A stretch of DNA of 11,249 bases from Holophagaceae bacterium UBA1801 (GCA_002319925.1 DCFP01000116.1:1-11249), one strand, 5' to 3'. Numbered from the stretch's first letter, positions 1 to 7,030 are shown. Numbers and translations are program-made. The notes: generated by a model not told the origin, from the sequence alone.

Positions 1-258
1 GCCAACTGGCGCTTCCACCGCCTGCTCTACGCGCCATGCAAACGCCCGCGCCTGCTGGATTCCCTCGAGACCTTGTGGCGCGCTTCCGACCGCTACCTCC
101 GCGTGGTCTGGCAGGAAGCAGCGTGGCAGGGCCGCTCCCAGGACGAGCACCGGGCCATCCTCCAGGCCTTCAGGGACCGGAAGCCAGCGGAAGCGGCGCG
201 CCTGGTATCCCGGCATGTTCTGGCCGCGACGCAGGCTCTCGTGAAGGTGATGCGCTGA
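1..258 (+). CDS. GntR-family transcriptional regulator, FCD ligand-binding domain (3' end only)
   Basis: The reading frame is open from base 1 to TGA at 256-258 and gives the last 85 residues of a protein whose start lies outside the window. The pattern fits the all-helical FCD (FadR C-terminal) domain of GntR regulators. There is an N-x3-H motif (Asn2, His6, within NWRFH), an EH-RAI segment (His50) and a C-terminal RH (His72). In FCD proteins such Asp/Asn and His residues bind a metal that helps hold a small carboxylate effector. The DNA-binding winged-helix half is missing here, so the operator and ligand cannot be inferred. Such regulators usually control catabolic genes next to them, but the next gene (a methyltransferase) is convergent, so the target probably lies to the left. 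The family call is fairly secure; the role is open. Confidence 0.82.
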   Translation, partial: ANWRFHRLLYAPCKRPRLLDSLETLWRASDRYLRVVWQEAAWQGRSQDEHRAILQAFRDRKPAEAARLVSRHVLAATQALVKVMR

Positions 259-263
259 AGGGA

Positions 264-291
264 CGGGCGCCATGGTCTGCCATGGCGCCCG
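264..291. terminator. Perfect 12-bp hairpin between convergent genes
   Basis: The arms cgggcgccatgg (264-275) and ccatggcgcccg (280-291) are exact reverse complements around a 4-base loop. The hairpin starts 5 bases after the regulator stop and ends 6 bases before the methyltransferase stop (298), so it could end transcripts from both sides. Neither side has a U-tract. It may therefore act as a 3'-end stabiliser or Rho-assisted pause rather than a textbook intrinsic terminator. Confidence 0.65.
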
Positions 292-297
292 GGATCG

Positions 298-1062
298 CTA
301 GACACGTTTGAGGATGTAGAACACGTAGCCGTAGCTGTGGCCATGCTGGCGGTACAGCTCGATTTCCCGGCGCATGCCGGCGATGCAATCGGCGAGTTCA
401 GCACAGTCCTTCAGTTCGTTGCAGCGGGACTCGGTGCCCCGGAGATAGGCCCACCAGTCTTCGGAATGGAGGTCGAAGTGGGCCAGAGGTTCCAGGCCGA
501 GCTCCCTCGCGACGCCGAGGTTGCGATCCCGTGTGCCCATCTCCGGGTACCAGGTAGCCCAGGCGGAGCGCGCTTCTTCCGGTGGGTCATCCATGAGCCA
601 CGTCGCATCGGTGACCGCCATGACCCCACCGGGGCGGAGCAGCTCGCGCCAGAGGCGGAGGCCCCGTGCCCATCCCAGGAGGGAGATGGCGCCTTCGGAC
701 CAGAGCAGATCGAGGCTTACCGGCGCGATGCCTGGGTCGGCCATATCGCCGCAACGGGGCTGGATCAGGTCGAGAAGACCCAGCACCTGCGACCTTTCCC
801 ACAGGTTGTCGAGGGCAAGGCCATCGGCGTCGAGGGCCAGGATGGGCACTTGGAGTTTCGGTGCGAGGAGGAGGGCTGAGGCACCGGAGCCGCAGCCGAG
901 ATCGGCCACGACGGGCTTGTCCGGCAGGGGGCATAGGGCCAGGGCGCGCAGCGTGGAGGCTTCGCTGCCCGGGCCTCTGCGCAGGACGCCCCGGAAGAGG
1001 CGCAACAGAGGCGAGAGGCCGGCCATGAAAGGCATGGAAGGGAAGGGTGGGGTATTACCCAT
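298..1062 (-). CDS. Class I SAM-dependent methyltransferase
   Basis: This 254-residue soluble protein has a Rossmann-type methyltransferase fold. Motif I is VADLGCGSG (52-60), which binds S-adenosylmethionine. The acidic residue after strand 2 lies in LALDAD (Asp78). GDM at 105-107 and LRPGG (142-146, the post-III turn) follow in the right order. The start at 1062 is well supported: AAGGAG sits 7 bases upstream of the ATG on the minus strand. No extra substrate domain is seen. The C-terminal third is rich in Trp and Glu (for example EDWWAY near 201-206) and probably forms the substrate lid. Homologues are generic small-molecule methyltransferases, so the methyl acceptor cannot be named. It appears to be a single-gene unit, convergent with the regulator on its left and divergent from the thioredoxin gene on its right. 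Confidence 0.85.
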   Translation of the reverse strand: MGNTPPFPSMPFMAGLSPLLRLFRGVLRRGPGSEASTLRALALCPLPDKPVVADLGCGSGASALLLAPKLQVPILALDADGLALDNLWERSQVLGLLDLIQPRCGDMADPGIAPVSLDLLWSEGAISLLGWARGLRLWRELLRPGGVMAVTDATWLMDDPPEEARSAWATWYPEMGTRDRNLGVARELGLEPLAHFDLHSEDWWAYLRGTESRCNELKDCAELADCIAGMRREIELYRQHGHSYGYVFYILKRV

Positions 1063-1124
1063 GAGAATGCTCCTTGATACACGTTCGTCGAGAGCCTTGA
1101 GGTTCGTTCCAGGAAGTCCGCTAT

Positions 1125-1143
1125 CCGCTTCGCTACGAAGCGG
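1125..1143. repeat. 8-bp inverted repeat in the divergent intergenic region
   Basis: The arms ccgcttcg (1125-1132) and cgaagcgg (1136-1143) are perfect complements around a 3-base spacer. They lie in the gap between the methyltransferase (leftward) and the TlpA-like gene (rightward). The element could be an operator dyad or a 5'-leader hairpin of the methyltransferase transcript. No convincing -35/-10 pair was found nearby, so its role is inference. Confidence 0.45.
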
Positions 1144-1293
1144 CCGTCACCGACTCCAGCTCGACCGTGTTCAGGGGATACATCCACACTCCGAGTGCCA
1201 GCATAGCGGGAATCGCACGGTCATGGCATGCCCCCCAGGTCTTCCAGCGCGAGGTCCACTCAAGGAGCCCTGAAAACGCGCCGATACAGCAGC

Positions 1294-1857
1294 ATGTTCA
1301 ACGAATGGATGGAAGAGAAGATCCCGGATAAGTGGAGGGCTGCGTTCTCACTTCTTTTGATAGCCTTCGGTCTCGTTGGTCTGCTCTGGTTCGGCTGCCG
1401 CATGATGTTCGGCGGTGGGAACGTTTCGACCTTCGTTGGGAAGGACGTATCGGGCCTGCAGCTTCGGGATGCGAATGGCGGGGTGCGCACGGTGGGCGCA
1501 TTGAGGGGCAAGGTCGTGCTCATGGATTTCTGGGCCACCTGGTGCCCACCCTGCCGCATGAGCCTGCCCGAGCTGGCCGCCCTCCAAGCGGCCCAGGGCT
1601 CAGATTATGCCGTCGTGCCAGTCTCCGTCGATCGTGGCGGATTCAGCGATATTCAGCCGTTCTTCAGGCAGAACCCCTCCCTGTCTCTCTTTGTGACCGT
1701 CCCGGCGAAACTGGACCACCTGGACAAGGACGTGGGGAGAATCGAAGGCATCCCCACCACGCTCGTTGTGGACCGGGATGGGAAAGTCATCCAAGCTTGG
1801 ACAGGCTTTCGTTCAGGCAAGCTGGAAGCGGAGCTGAAGGCTGCGCTAAAACGGTAG
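1294..1857 (+). CDS. Membrane-anchored TlpA/ResA-type thiol-disulfide oxidoreductase
   Basis: The product has 187 residues. One N-terminal membrane segment (about 15-35) anchors a thioredoxin-fold domain expected to face the periplasm. The active site is WCPPC (83-87), inside the sequence FWATWCPPCR. A cis-proline follows at Ile153-Pro154 (GIPTT), as in TlpA, ResA and DsbE proteins. These proteins reduce disulfides in exported partners, often apocytochrome c heme-binding cysteines. That would suit an organism making the multiheme cytochrome seen further right, but no cytochrome-maturation gene is adjacent. The start is uncertain: the ATG at 1294 gives a standard short anchor but has no good ribosome site, and an in-frame ATG at 1228 would add 22 polar residues. 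An AAGGAG at 1262-1267 is too far from 1294 to be convincing. The gene converges on the ATPase gene with 42 bases between stops. Confidence 0.85.
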   Translation: MFNEWMEEKIPDKWRAAFSLLLIAFGLVGLLWFGCRMMFGGGNVSTFVGKDVSGLQLRDANGGVRTVGALRGKVVLMDFWATWCPPCRMSLPELAALQAAQGSDYAVVPVSVDRGGFSDIQPFFRQNPSLSLFVTVPAKLDHLDKDVGRIEGIPTTLVVDRDGKVIQAWTGFRSGKLEAELKAALKR

Positions 1858-1899
1858 CCTGTTGGCCCCAATCGTCCTCAACCAGAAATGAGTTGTCGG

Positions 1900-2997
1900 T
1901 TATTCTTCCGCTTCCGGCAGAATCCTCACGCGGGCTTCGTCGAAGGCGATGGAGACCTTTGCGCCTTCCGGTTTCACGCGGCTTTCGGAAGGGTCGTCGA
2001 TCTGCACGAGGATCTCGCCGTACTCCGTGGTGACGAAGCTCTCGACGCTGGAGCCCAGGTAGACGTTGGTGGCCACGGTGCCGTCGCAGGCGCCTTCACC
2101 GGGATTGCCCAGGCGCAGGGATTCGGGCCGGGCCATGAGGAGGGCCTTGGAGCCCACCGTGACGTCCGGAGCCATGGAGCCCGCCCGCACGGTCGCGCCT
2201 GCGAGCACGCAGGTGATGGCGCCATCCGTGGACTGCACCTCCACGGGGAAGAAGGCCACCTTGCCCACGAAGCCGGCGACGAATTTCGAATCGGGGCGCT
2301 CGTAGATGGCGGAGGGCGTGCCCACCTGGCGGATCACGCCCGCCTTCATGACCACCACGCGGTCCGACAGGCTCATGGCCTCCACCCGGTCGTGGGTCAC
2401 GTAGATGGCCGTGATGCCCAGGCTCTTCTGGATGCGCCGGATCTCCACGCGCATCTGTTCGCGCAGGAGGGCATCCAGATTGGAAAGGGGCTCGTCCAGG
2501 AGCAGCACCTGGGGCCGCACCACGAGACTTCGCGCGAGAGCCACGCGCTGCTGTTGCCCGCCGGAGAGGCGCCCCGGGGATCGGCGCGCCAGATCCGAGA
2601 GACCCACGAGACCCAGGGCTTCCATTACGCGGAAGCCGATCTCTTCCTTGGAAACCTTGCGGACCTTCAGCCCGTAGGCCACGTTCTCGAAGACATCCAG
2701 GTGCGGAAAGAGGCCGTAGGACTGGAATACCGTTGCCGTCGCCCGCGTGTTGGGAGGCAAGTACGTGACGTCTTCGCCACCGATGTGGATGGTGCCGCGG
2801 GTAGGCAGTTCGAAGCCGCCGATCATGCGAAGCATGGTGGTCTTGCCGCAACCGGAAGGCCCCAGCAGCGTCACCAGCTCGCCCCCCGAGATCTCGAGGC
2901 GGGCGTCGCGCACGGCATGGACATCGGATTTGGTCTTGGGATCCCGGAAGATCTTGGTCACCTGGTCGAGGTGCACGGGAACGGACTGTTTTTCCAT
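1900..2997 (-). CDS. ABC importer ATP-binding protein, FbpC/AfuC/PotA type
   Basis: This 365-residue ATPase energises import through the adjacent permease at the cytoplasmic face. All nucleotide-binding motifs are present: Walker A GPSGCGKT (46-53), Q-loop Gln92 in VFQSYGLFPH, signature LSGGQ (144-148), Walker B VLLLDE (164-169) and H-loop His202. The H-loop context reads THDRVEA where THDQxEA is usual. The C-terminal third (about 245-360) has the length and pattern of the TOBE regulatory barrel found in iron, polyamine and sugar importers. The ATG at 2997 is 8 bases after the permease stop (3006), so the two genes are probably translationally coupled. The only ribosome site is a weak GAGAG. 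The frame stays open far upstream through the permease gene, but that part is antisense-free shadow sequence in the wrong frame, and family length fixes the start at 2997. Confidence 0.94.
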   Translation of the reverse strand: MEKQSVPVHLDQVTKIFRDPKTKSDVHAVRDARLEISGGELVTLLGPSGCGKTTMLRMIGGFELPTRGTIHIGGEDVTYLPPNTRATATVFQSYGLFPHLDVFENVAYGLKVRKVSKEEIGFRVMEALGLVGLSDLARRSPGRLSGGQQQRVALARSLVVRPQVLLLDEPLSNLDALLREQMRVEIRRIQKSLGITAIYVTHDRVEAMSLSDRVVVMKAGVIRQVGTPSAIYERPDSKFVAGFVGKVAFFPVEVQSTDGAITCVLAGATVRAGSMAPDVTVGSKALLMARPESLRLGNPGEGACDGTVATNVYLGSSVESFVTTEYGEILVQIDDPSESRVKPEGAKVSIAFDEARVRILPEAEE

Positions 2998-3005
2998 GGT
3001 CGCTC

Positions 3006-5216
3006 TCACTGAATGGTGACGGTCTTCTCGAGATGCTCGCTTTTCCTCACCACCACACGCATGAGGCCGAAGACGGCCAGCACGATGATGATGAGGGCCG
3101 TGGCCAGGACGCTCGCCAGGCCAAAGCGGATGTTCTCGGAGAAGTTGTAGATCTGGATGGTGATGTGGTACCAGCGCGCGCTGATGAGGAAGATGATGGC
3201 GCTCACGGCCGTCATCGATCGGACGAAGGTGTACGACATGCTGGAGATGAAGGCGGGCCGGATGAGGGGAAGGATGATGGTGCGGAACACCGTCGCCTGA
3301 TCCGCGCCCAAGTCTGAAGCGGCCTCTTCGATCGATGGATCGATCTGTCGCAAGGTGGCCACACCACCTTCCAATCCCACGGGCAGCTCGCGGATGACGT
3401 AGCAGATGACCAGGATGGCGCCTGTGCCCACCAGCAGCAGCGGCGGCTTGTTGAAGGCCAGGATGTAGCTGATGCCCACCAGGGTTCCCGGCACGGCGAA
3501 GGGCGTCATCATCAGCGCCTCCAGGATCCGCTTGCCCGGGAAGCGCTTGCGCACCACCAGCACGGCGCCGATCATCGCCACGAAGCCCGCGATGGGTGTG
3601 GCGATGCCCGCCAGGGTCATCGTCGAGACCAGGGCCGCCTTGCCCCGCTGCAGTGCCTCCACGATGTTGGCGGTGGTGAAGGTGTAGTCGATGCCCCAGT
3701 TCTTCACGAAGCAGCCCGCCACGATGGTGCCGTAGAGGGCCACGATGAAGGCGCTGGAGAGGACCACAAAGGCCAGCAGGAACAGCCGCGTGGGCCGGTT
3801 GGCCAGGTCCGAGAGCCGCATGGAGGGCTTGCCCGTCACAACCACGAAGGACTTCTTCGCCACCCAGGCCCGCTGCACGAAGAAGGCTGTGAGGGTGGGC
3901 AGCAGCAGCAGGATGGAGAGCGCCGCGCCGTTGCCCAGGCGGTTCATGCCGGTCACCTCGATGTAGGATTCCACGGAGAGAACCCGGAAGCTGCCGGAGA
4001 GCAGCAGCGGATTGGCGAAGTCCGCCAGGGAGTTCGTGAAGACCAGCAGCCACGAGGACAGCAGCCCCGGCGCCGCCAGGGGCAGGGTCACCCGCGTGAA
4101 CGTCTGCCAGCGGGAGGCGTTCAGGTCGAGGCTGGCGTCCTCCAAAGTCGAGTCGATGGCCTCCAGCACCCCCGCCAAGGTCAGGAAGGCGATGGGGAAC
4201 ATGCTGATGGTCTGCACCAGCCCGAGGCCGCCCAGGCCGTAGATGGAGAAGTGCTCCAGGCCCAGCAGCCGCTTGGTGATAAGGCCGTTGTTCCCGAACA
4301 GCAGGATGATGGAGAGGGTCAGCGAGAAGGGCGGGGAGATGACCGGCAGCGTGGCCAGGGCCGTCACCAGCTTCTTGCCCTTCAGGCTCGTGCGGGCCAC
4401 GAAGAACGCGAAGAGGAAGCCCATGATCGTGGAGAGCGTGGCGGTGAGCGCCCCCAGCTTCACGGAGCCCACCAAGGCGCCCAGGTATTGCTTGTTGGTG
4501 AGGATGTCCCTCCAAACCGCGAAGGAGAAGCGTCCCTCGTGCACAAAGGTGAGGCGCAGAGCCTCGAAGAGTGGATAGGCCACGAAGGTGAGCACAATGG
4601 CGAAGAGCACCAGGATCGCGTAGCCCGTGATGGGGTCCCGGGAGAAGGTGGCAATACCAAAGCCCAGAGCGAAGAGCAGGAAGGCGATGGCGGAGAGGGC
4701 ATAGGTGAGGTTCACGAAGGAGGACAGTATCGATTCGTCCACGGCCGCGAGCAGAATGCCCACCGCTGTGTCGCCCTCTTTGTTGGGCACGGGGGCGAAC
4801 ATCACCAGGGACCTGCTGGTTCCGAGACGCACGGTGTCGGGCAGCAGGAACACCTCGAGATAGGAGGCGGCCTCCACCCCCGACTTGAAGGCGGGCTCAC
4901 CTTGGCGCTGGTCCCACACGGCTTTCAGTTCGGGATCCAGGCTGGATTCCTTCGTCTCCTCGGCGCCGGGGATGCCCTGCACGTGGAGCAGGCGCAGACC
5001 TGGGTGGGCCTTCTTTGCCTCCGCCAGCCATGCCTCCACGGTCCCCGCCTCGACCGGCGCCGAGCGAGCCAAGGCGACCACCAGTTCCTTCTTGTCACCC
5101 AGGACGGACTTCTCATAGCTCGTCCTGAGAGCCGAGAACATCCACAGATCGATGATCAGGAAGACCGCGCAAGCGGCGATGAAGGCGAAGAGCTTTTTCT
5201 TCGTGAACACGGGCAT
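3006..5216 (-). CDS. Fused two-domain ABC importer permease (FbpB/AfuB type) with an extra N-terminal extracytoplasmic domain
   Basis: The 736-residue inner-membrane protein contains two complete permease halves in one chain. Each half has an EAA coupling loop that would dock on the ATPase: around 359-385 (EDASLDLNAS...TLPL) and 629-652 (EEAASDLGAD...ILPL). FbpB-type fused permeases are usually about 500-570 residues. The surplus is N-terminal: a membrane helix (about 10-30), a soluble segment of about 130 residues (32-165) and a second helix (about 171-192), before the permease helices begin near 197. This resembles the layout of sensor modules, but I cannot assign the domain to a family. 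I chose the ATG at 5216. A GTG at 5240 is in frame but lies inside a stable hairpin and has no ribosome site. The gene sits between the binding protein and ATPase genes. Confidence 0.92.
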   Translation of the reverse strand: MPVFTKKKLFAFIAACAVFLIIDLWMFSALRTSYEKSVLGDKKELVVALARSAPVEAGTVEAWLAEAKKAHPGLRLLHVQGIPGAEETKESSLDPELKAVWDQRQGEPAFKSGVEAASYLEVFLLPDTVRLGTSRSLVMFAPVPNKEGDTAVGILLAAVDESILSSFVNLTYALSAIAFLLFALGFGIATFSRDPITGYAILVLFAIVLTFVAYPLFEALRLTFVHEGRFSFAVWRDILTNKQYLGALVGSVKLGALTATLSTIMGFLFAFFVARTSLKGKKLVTALATLPVISPPFSLTLSIILLFGNNGLITKRLLGLEHFSIYGLGGLGLVQTISMFPIAFLTLAGVLEAIDSTLEDASLDLNASRWQTFTRVTLPLAAPGLLSSWLLVFTNSLADFANPLLLSGSFRVLSVESYIEVTGMNRLGNGAALSILLLLPTLTAFFVQRAWVAKKSFVVVTGKPSMRLSDLANRPTRLFLLAFVVLSSAFIVALYGTIVAGCFVKNWGIDYTFTTANIVEALQRGKAALVSTMTLAGIATPIAGFVAMIGAVLVVRKRFPGKRILEALMMTPFAVPGTLVGISYILAFNKPPLLLVGTGAILVICYVIRELPVGLEGGVATLRQIDPSIEEAASDLGADQATVFRTIILPLIRPAFISSMSYTFVRSMTAVSAIIFLISARWYHITIQIYNFSENIRFGLASVLATALIIIVLAVFGLMRVVVRKSEHLEKTVTIQ

Positions 5217-5234
5217 GCCCCCAGCTGCACGGGA

Positions 5235-5264
5235 AACCACGGGCAGCGCGAGCCGCCCGTGGTT
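5235..5264 (-). promoter_or_regulatory. Intercistronic hairpin between binding-protein and permease genes
   Basis: The arms aaccacgggc (5235-5244) and gcccgtggtt (5255-5264) are perfectly complementary over 10 bp with a 10-base loop. The hairpin lies 19 bases past the binding-protein stop and 18 bases before the permease ATG. No U-tract follows, so full termination is unlikely. Such hairpins in importer operons typically protect the upstream message and lower downstream expression, which would give more binding protein than permease. That function is inferred from position. Confidence 0.6.
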
Positions 5265-5283
5265 CCGACGTGGATCGAAGCCA

Positions 5284-6279
5284 TCAGCGCTTCGAGCCGA
5301 TCTCCTTGGTCCAGCGGTCCAGCAGGCGGTTCTTGTTGTCCGAGTCCCACACGAGATCCTGGTTCACGGTCTTCACATCCTTCAGGCTGAAAGCCACGGG
5401 ATTCTTGGTGGCCAGCTTGGAGAGGGGCACCACGTACCACTGGCCGATGATGTTCTGGGCCTCCTTCTGCAGGATCCAGTCGTACAGCTTCTTGGCGTTG
5501 ACCATGTCCTTGCCGTCCTTCACCAGGGACATGGAGGCTACTTCGTAGCCCGTGCCCTCGGAGGGGATCGTGATGGTCACCGGCGCGCCTTCCACCTTCA
5601 GTTTCACCATGTCATGGGCATAACCGATGGCCACGGGAATTTCGCCGATGGCCGCACTCTTGCCGCCCGCGGCGCCGGACTTGGTGTACTGATCGATGTT
5701 GGCGTCCAGCTTCTTGAGGTAGTCGAAGGTCTTCTCTTCGTCGCCTTTGAAGATGTAGCGGATGGTCGTGATCATGTTGTAGGCCGTGCCTGAGGTGGTG
5801 GGATTGGCCACGCGGATCTTGCCCTTGTACTCGGGCTTCAGGAGATCCTTCCAGGATTTGGGCGGCGTGAGGTTCTGCTCCTTGGCGATCTTGTCGTTGG
5901 TGATGAACGCGAGGGGTCCCACATAGAGTCCGATCCAGTAGTTCTCCTTGTCCCGGTACTGCTCGGGCGTGTTGCTGGCCAGCTTGGATTTGTAGGGTGT
6001 GGTCAGGCCCTTGATCTTGGCGCTCATATGGTTGAGGCCCACGCCACCCACCCAGATGGAGGCCTGGGGATTGGCCTTCTCGGCCTCGAGACGGGTCTCC
6101 ACCTCGCCGCCGGCGAGGCGCTGCCAGTTGACCTTGATGCCGGTTTCCTTCTCGAATTGTTCGAAGAGTTGTTTGGCCAGGGGTTCCTCAAGCGTCGTGT
6201 AGGCGCCGACGGACTGCTGGCCGAAGGCCAAGGTGGCACTGATGGCCATTCCAGCTGCCAGGGCTAAGAGCTTCTTCAT
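5284..6279 (-). CDS. Periplasmic substrate-binding protein of an FbpA/AfuA-type ABC importer
   Basis: This 331-residue secreted protein captures the substrate for the permease and ATPase genes downstream. A Sec signal peptide is clear (MKK, a hydrophobic core, cleavage probably after AFG at 20). The mature part matches the two-lobed type 2 binding-protein fold of the ferric/AfuA group: VGAYTTLEEPLAKQLFEQF at the start, the PASIW-like segment QASIWVGG (72-79), and SWKDLLKPEYKGKI (142-155). Classical ferric-binding FbpA has two adjacent tyrosines after a segment like GEIPVA. Here that place reads IGYAHD (218-223), with only one tyrosine, so iron binding is not assured. The related AfuA binds sugar phosphates and other relatives bind phosphonates. 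The start at 6279 has GGAGG five bases upstream. The GGAGG lies partly in a small hairpin (6283-6296). Confidence 0.93.
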   Translation of the reverse strand: MKKLLALAAGMAISATLAFGQQSVGAYTTLEEPLAKQLFEQFEKETGIKVNWQRLAGGEVETRLEAEKANPQASIWVGGVGLNHMSAKIKGLTTPYKSKLASNTPEQYRDKENYWIGLYVGPLAFITNDKIAKEQNLTPPKSWKDLLKPEYKGKIRVANPTTSGTAYNMITTIRYIFKGDEEKTFDYLKKLDANIDQYTKSGAAGGKSAAIGEIPVAIGYAHDMVKLKVEGAPVTITIPSEGTGYEVASMSLVKDGKDMVNAKKLYDWILQKEAQNIIGQWYVVPLSKLATKNPVAFSLKDVKTVNQDLVWDSDNKNRLLDRWTKEIGSKR

Positions 6280-6282
6280 GCG

Positions 6283-6296
6283 ATCCTCCGAAGGAT
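6283..6296 (-). promoter_or_regulatory. Ribosome-binding site inside a short hairpin
   Basis: On the minus strand ATCCT and AGGAT pair (5 bp, 4-base loop) and enclose the GGAGG that serves the binding-protein ATG at 6279. The stem is short and may only weakly limit initiation. Confidence 0.3.
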
Positions 6297-6399
6297 GGGA
6301 ACCGCCCTCGGGCGGGACAGCTCCATGGGTGCAGGGAAGGAAATCTGCCTGGGTCCATCCTCAAGCCACACGGCGGTTGCCGGTTTGCAATGTTCGCGC

Positions 6400-6424
6400 G
6401 CCTGTGGTGGATCTAGTCACAGGC
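6400..6424. promoter_or_regulatory. Candidate operator dyad upstream of the importer operon
   Basis: The sequence gcctgtg (6400-6406) is repeated as its exact reverse complement cacaggc (6418-6424), with 11 bases between. The 25-base dyad starts directly after the candidate -10 box on the minus strand and would cover the transcription start, a typical place for a repressor. It does not resemble a Fur box, and the cognate regulator is unknown. Confidence 0.4.
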
Positions 6425-6453
6425 AGTCTTCTCCTCACCCCGAAGGTTGTCAA
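6425..6453 (-). promoter_or_regulatory. Candidate sigma-70-type promoter of the importer operon
   Basis: On the minus strand a perfect TTGACA (6453-6448) is followed after 17 bases by AAGACT (6430-6425), a poor -10 match. It would give a leader of roughly 140 bases before the ATG at 6279. The perfect -35 and ideal spacing favour it; the weak -10 suggests an activator or a false positive. Confidence 0.35.
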
Positions 6454-6570
6454 GCTGGATGCGAACGTTACAAGGTCCCGTACCTGGAATCCCGCAGAAC
6501 CATTCCACACCTGAGGGAAAAGAACGATGCCTTGGCGAGAGCGTGCAGAGCTCCGCATGACGTTTGCGGA

Positions 6571-6690
6571 TGTCTCTCTCAGCTCGAACATTCTCCGTCC
6601 ATGCTCGAAGGACTGCCTGCCGCAGAGCGCGACATCATCAAGTCGCGTGCCATAGCTATGCTCCTGCAGGGCTTGGGAGGGAAGATTTGA
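6571..6690 (+). pseudogene. Possible remnant of a C-terminal coding region, family unknown
   Basis: The last 30 or so codons before the TGA at 6688-6690 read like real protein (LPAAERDIIKSRAIAMLLQG, ending GGKI). There is no ribosome site or family-like start. Just upstream, another frame contains RAELRMTFADVSLS, so a frameshift may separate two parts of one dead gene. I cannot identify the family. It lies just before the TPR remnant and may belong to the same decayed locus. Confidence 0.25.
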
Positions 6691-6731
6691 TCCACGGATT
6701 CACCGCGAGGCAATGCCGAGGGCCTGGGACG

Positions 6732-6869
6732 GAGTTCGCCAAGAAGGCTCTCGAACGGGTCAGAGCCCAGAATTCGCTCCTCCTGGATACGCTGACAGCC
6801 GCCTACGCAGAGGCTCGGGACTTCGAGAGAGCGGTCAGCACTCTGGAGAAACCTCTTCGTGATATCCCC
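6732..6869 (+). pseudogene. Tetratricopeptide-repeat (TPR) gene remnant
   Basis: This frame encodes EFAKKALERV, then NSLLLDTLTAAYAEARDFER and AVSTLEK. The pattern is one classic TPR motif: a helix ending in KAL, an LDTL-AAYAEA helix A, and an F-AVSTLEK helix B. TPRs are normally tandem arrays, but only about one and a half units are visible. The flanks in the same frame (Arg/His/Cys-rich before, unstructured after) do not look coding, and there is no family-like start. I read it as the eroded end of a TPR-protein gene. An alternative is that it is part of a small intact gene running 6564-6995, which I find less likely. Confidence 0.45.
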
Positions 6870-6968
6870 CTGTCAGCCACAAACGCTTCCCTCATCGTTG
6901 CTCATCAGGGGGCTTCATGTTCCCCACCTTCATCTGCTATTGGTGTAAGGGATGAAGGAGGTTGGTTC

Positions 6969-6995
6969 ATGGGCAGCCTCCACGCGGCGGAATGA
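6969..6995 (+). CDS. Possible 8-residue leader ORF before the LOG gene
   Basis: A consensus Shine-Dalgarno AAGGAGG (6955-6961) lies 7 bases before an ATG at 6969 that opens an 8-codon ORF, MGSLHAAE, ending with TGA at 6993-6995. That is 35 bases before the LOG start codon. It is a stronger ribosome site than the one of the LOG gene. It could be a translated leader that tunes LOG expression, or a leftover of the decayed gene upstream, whose frame it shares. No regulatory codon bias is evident. Confidence 0.3.
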   Translation: MGSLHAAE

Positions 6996-7030
6996 CTGTC
7001 TGATGTCGCCCAATTCCTGGGGGGTTTGCC

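Noticed and set aside
1888..3012. 374-codon plus-strand open frame antisense to the ATPase gene, and a similar one at 4251-5390 opposite the permease
   Set aside because: Low-complexity His/Gly/Glu-rich translation typical of antisense frames in GC-rich genes. The real genes on the other strand carry all family motifs.
2998..4515. 500-codon upstream extension of the ATPase frame through the permease gene
   Set aside because: It overlaps the permease in another frame and reads as His/Gly/Arg/Ala-rich nonsense. The ATPase family begins at the Met at 2997 and the permease frame has full domain structure.
5217..5240. GTG start at 5240 for the permease
   Set aside because: It lies inside the 10-bp hairpin stem and lacks a ribosome site. 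The ATG at 5216 fits a normal membrane-signal start.
6280..6530. Fur box or metabolite riboswitch in the importer leader
   Set aside because: No GATAATGATAATCATTATC-like sequence is seen, nor any conserved TPP, cobalamin or other riboswitch core. A small CCGCC/GGCGG stem (6302-6315) was judged uninformative.
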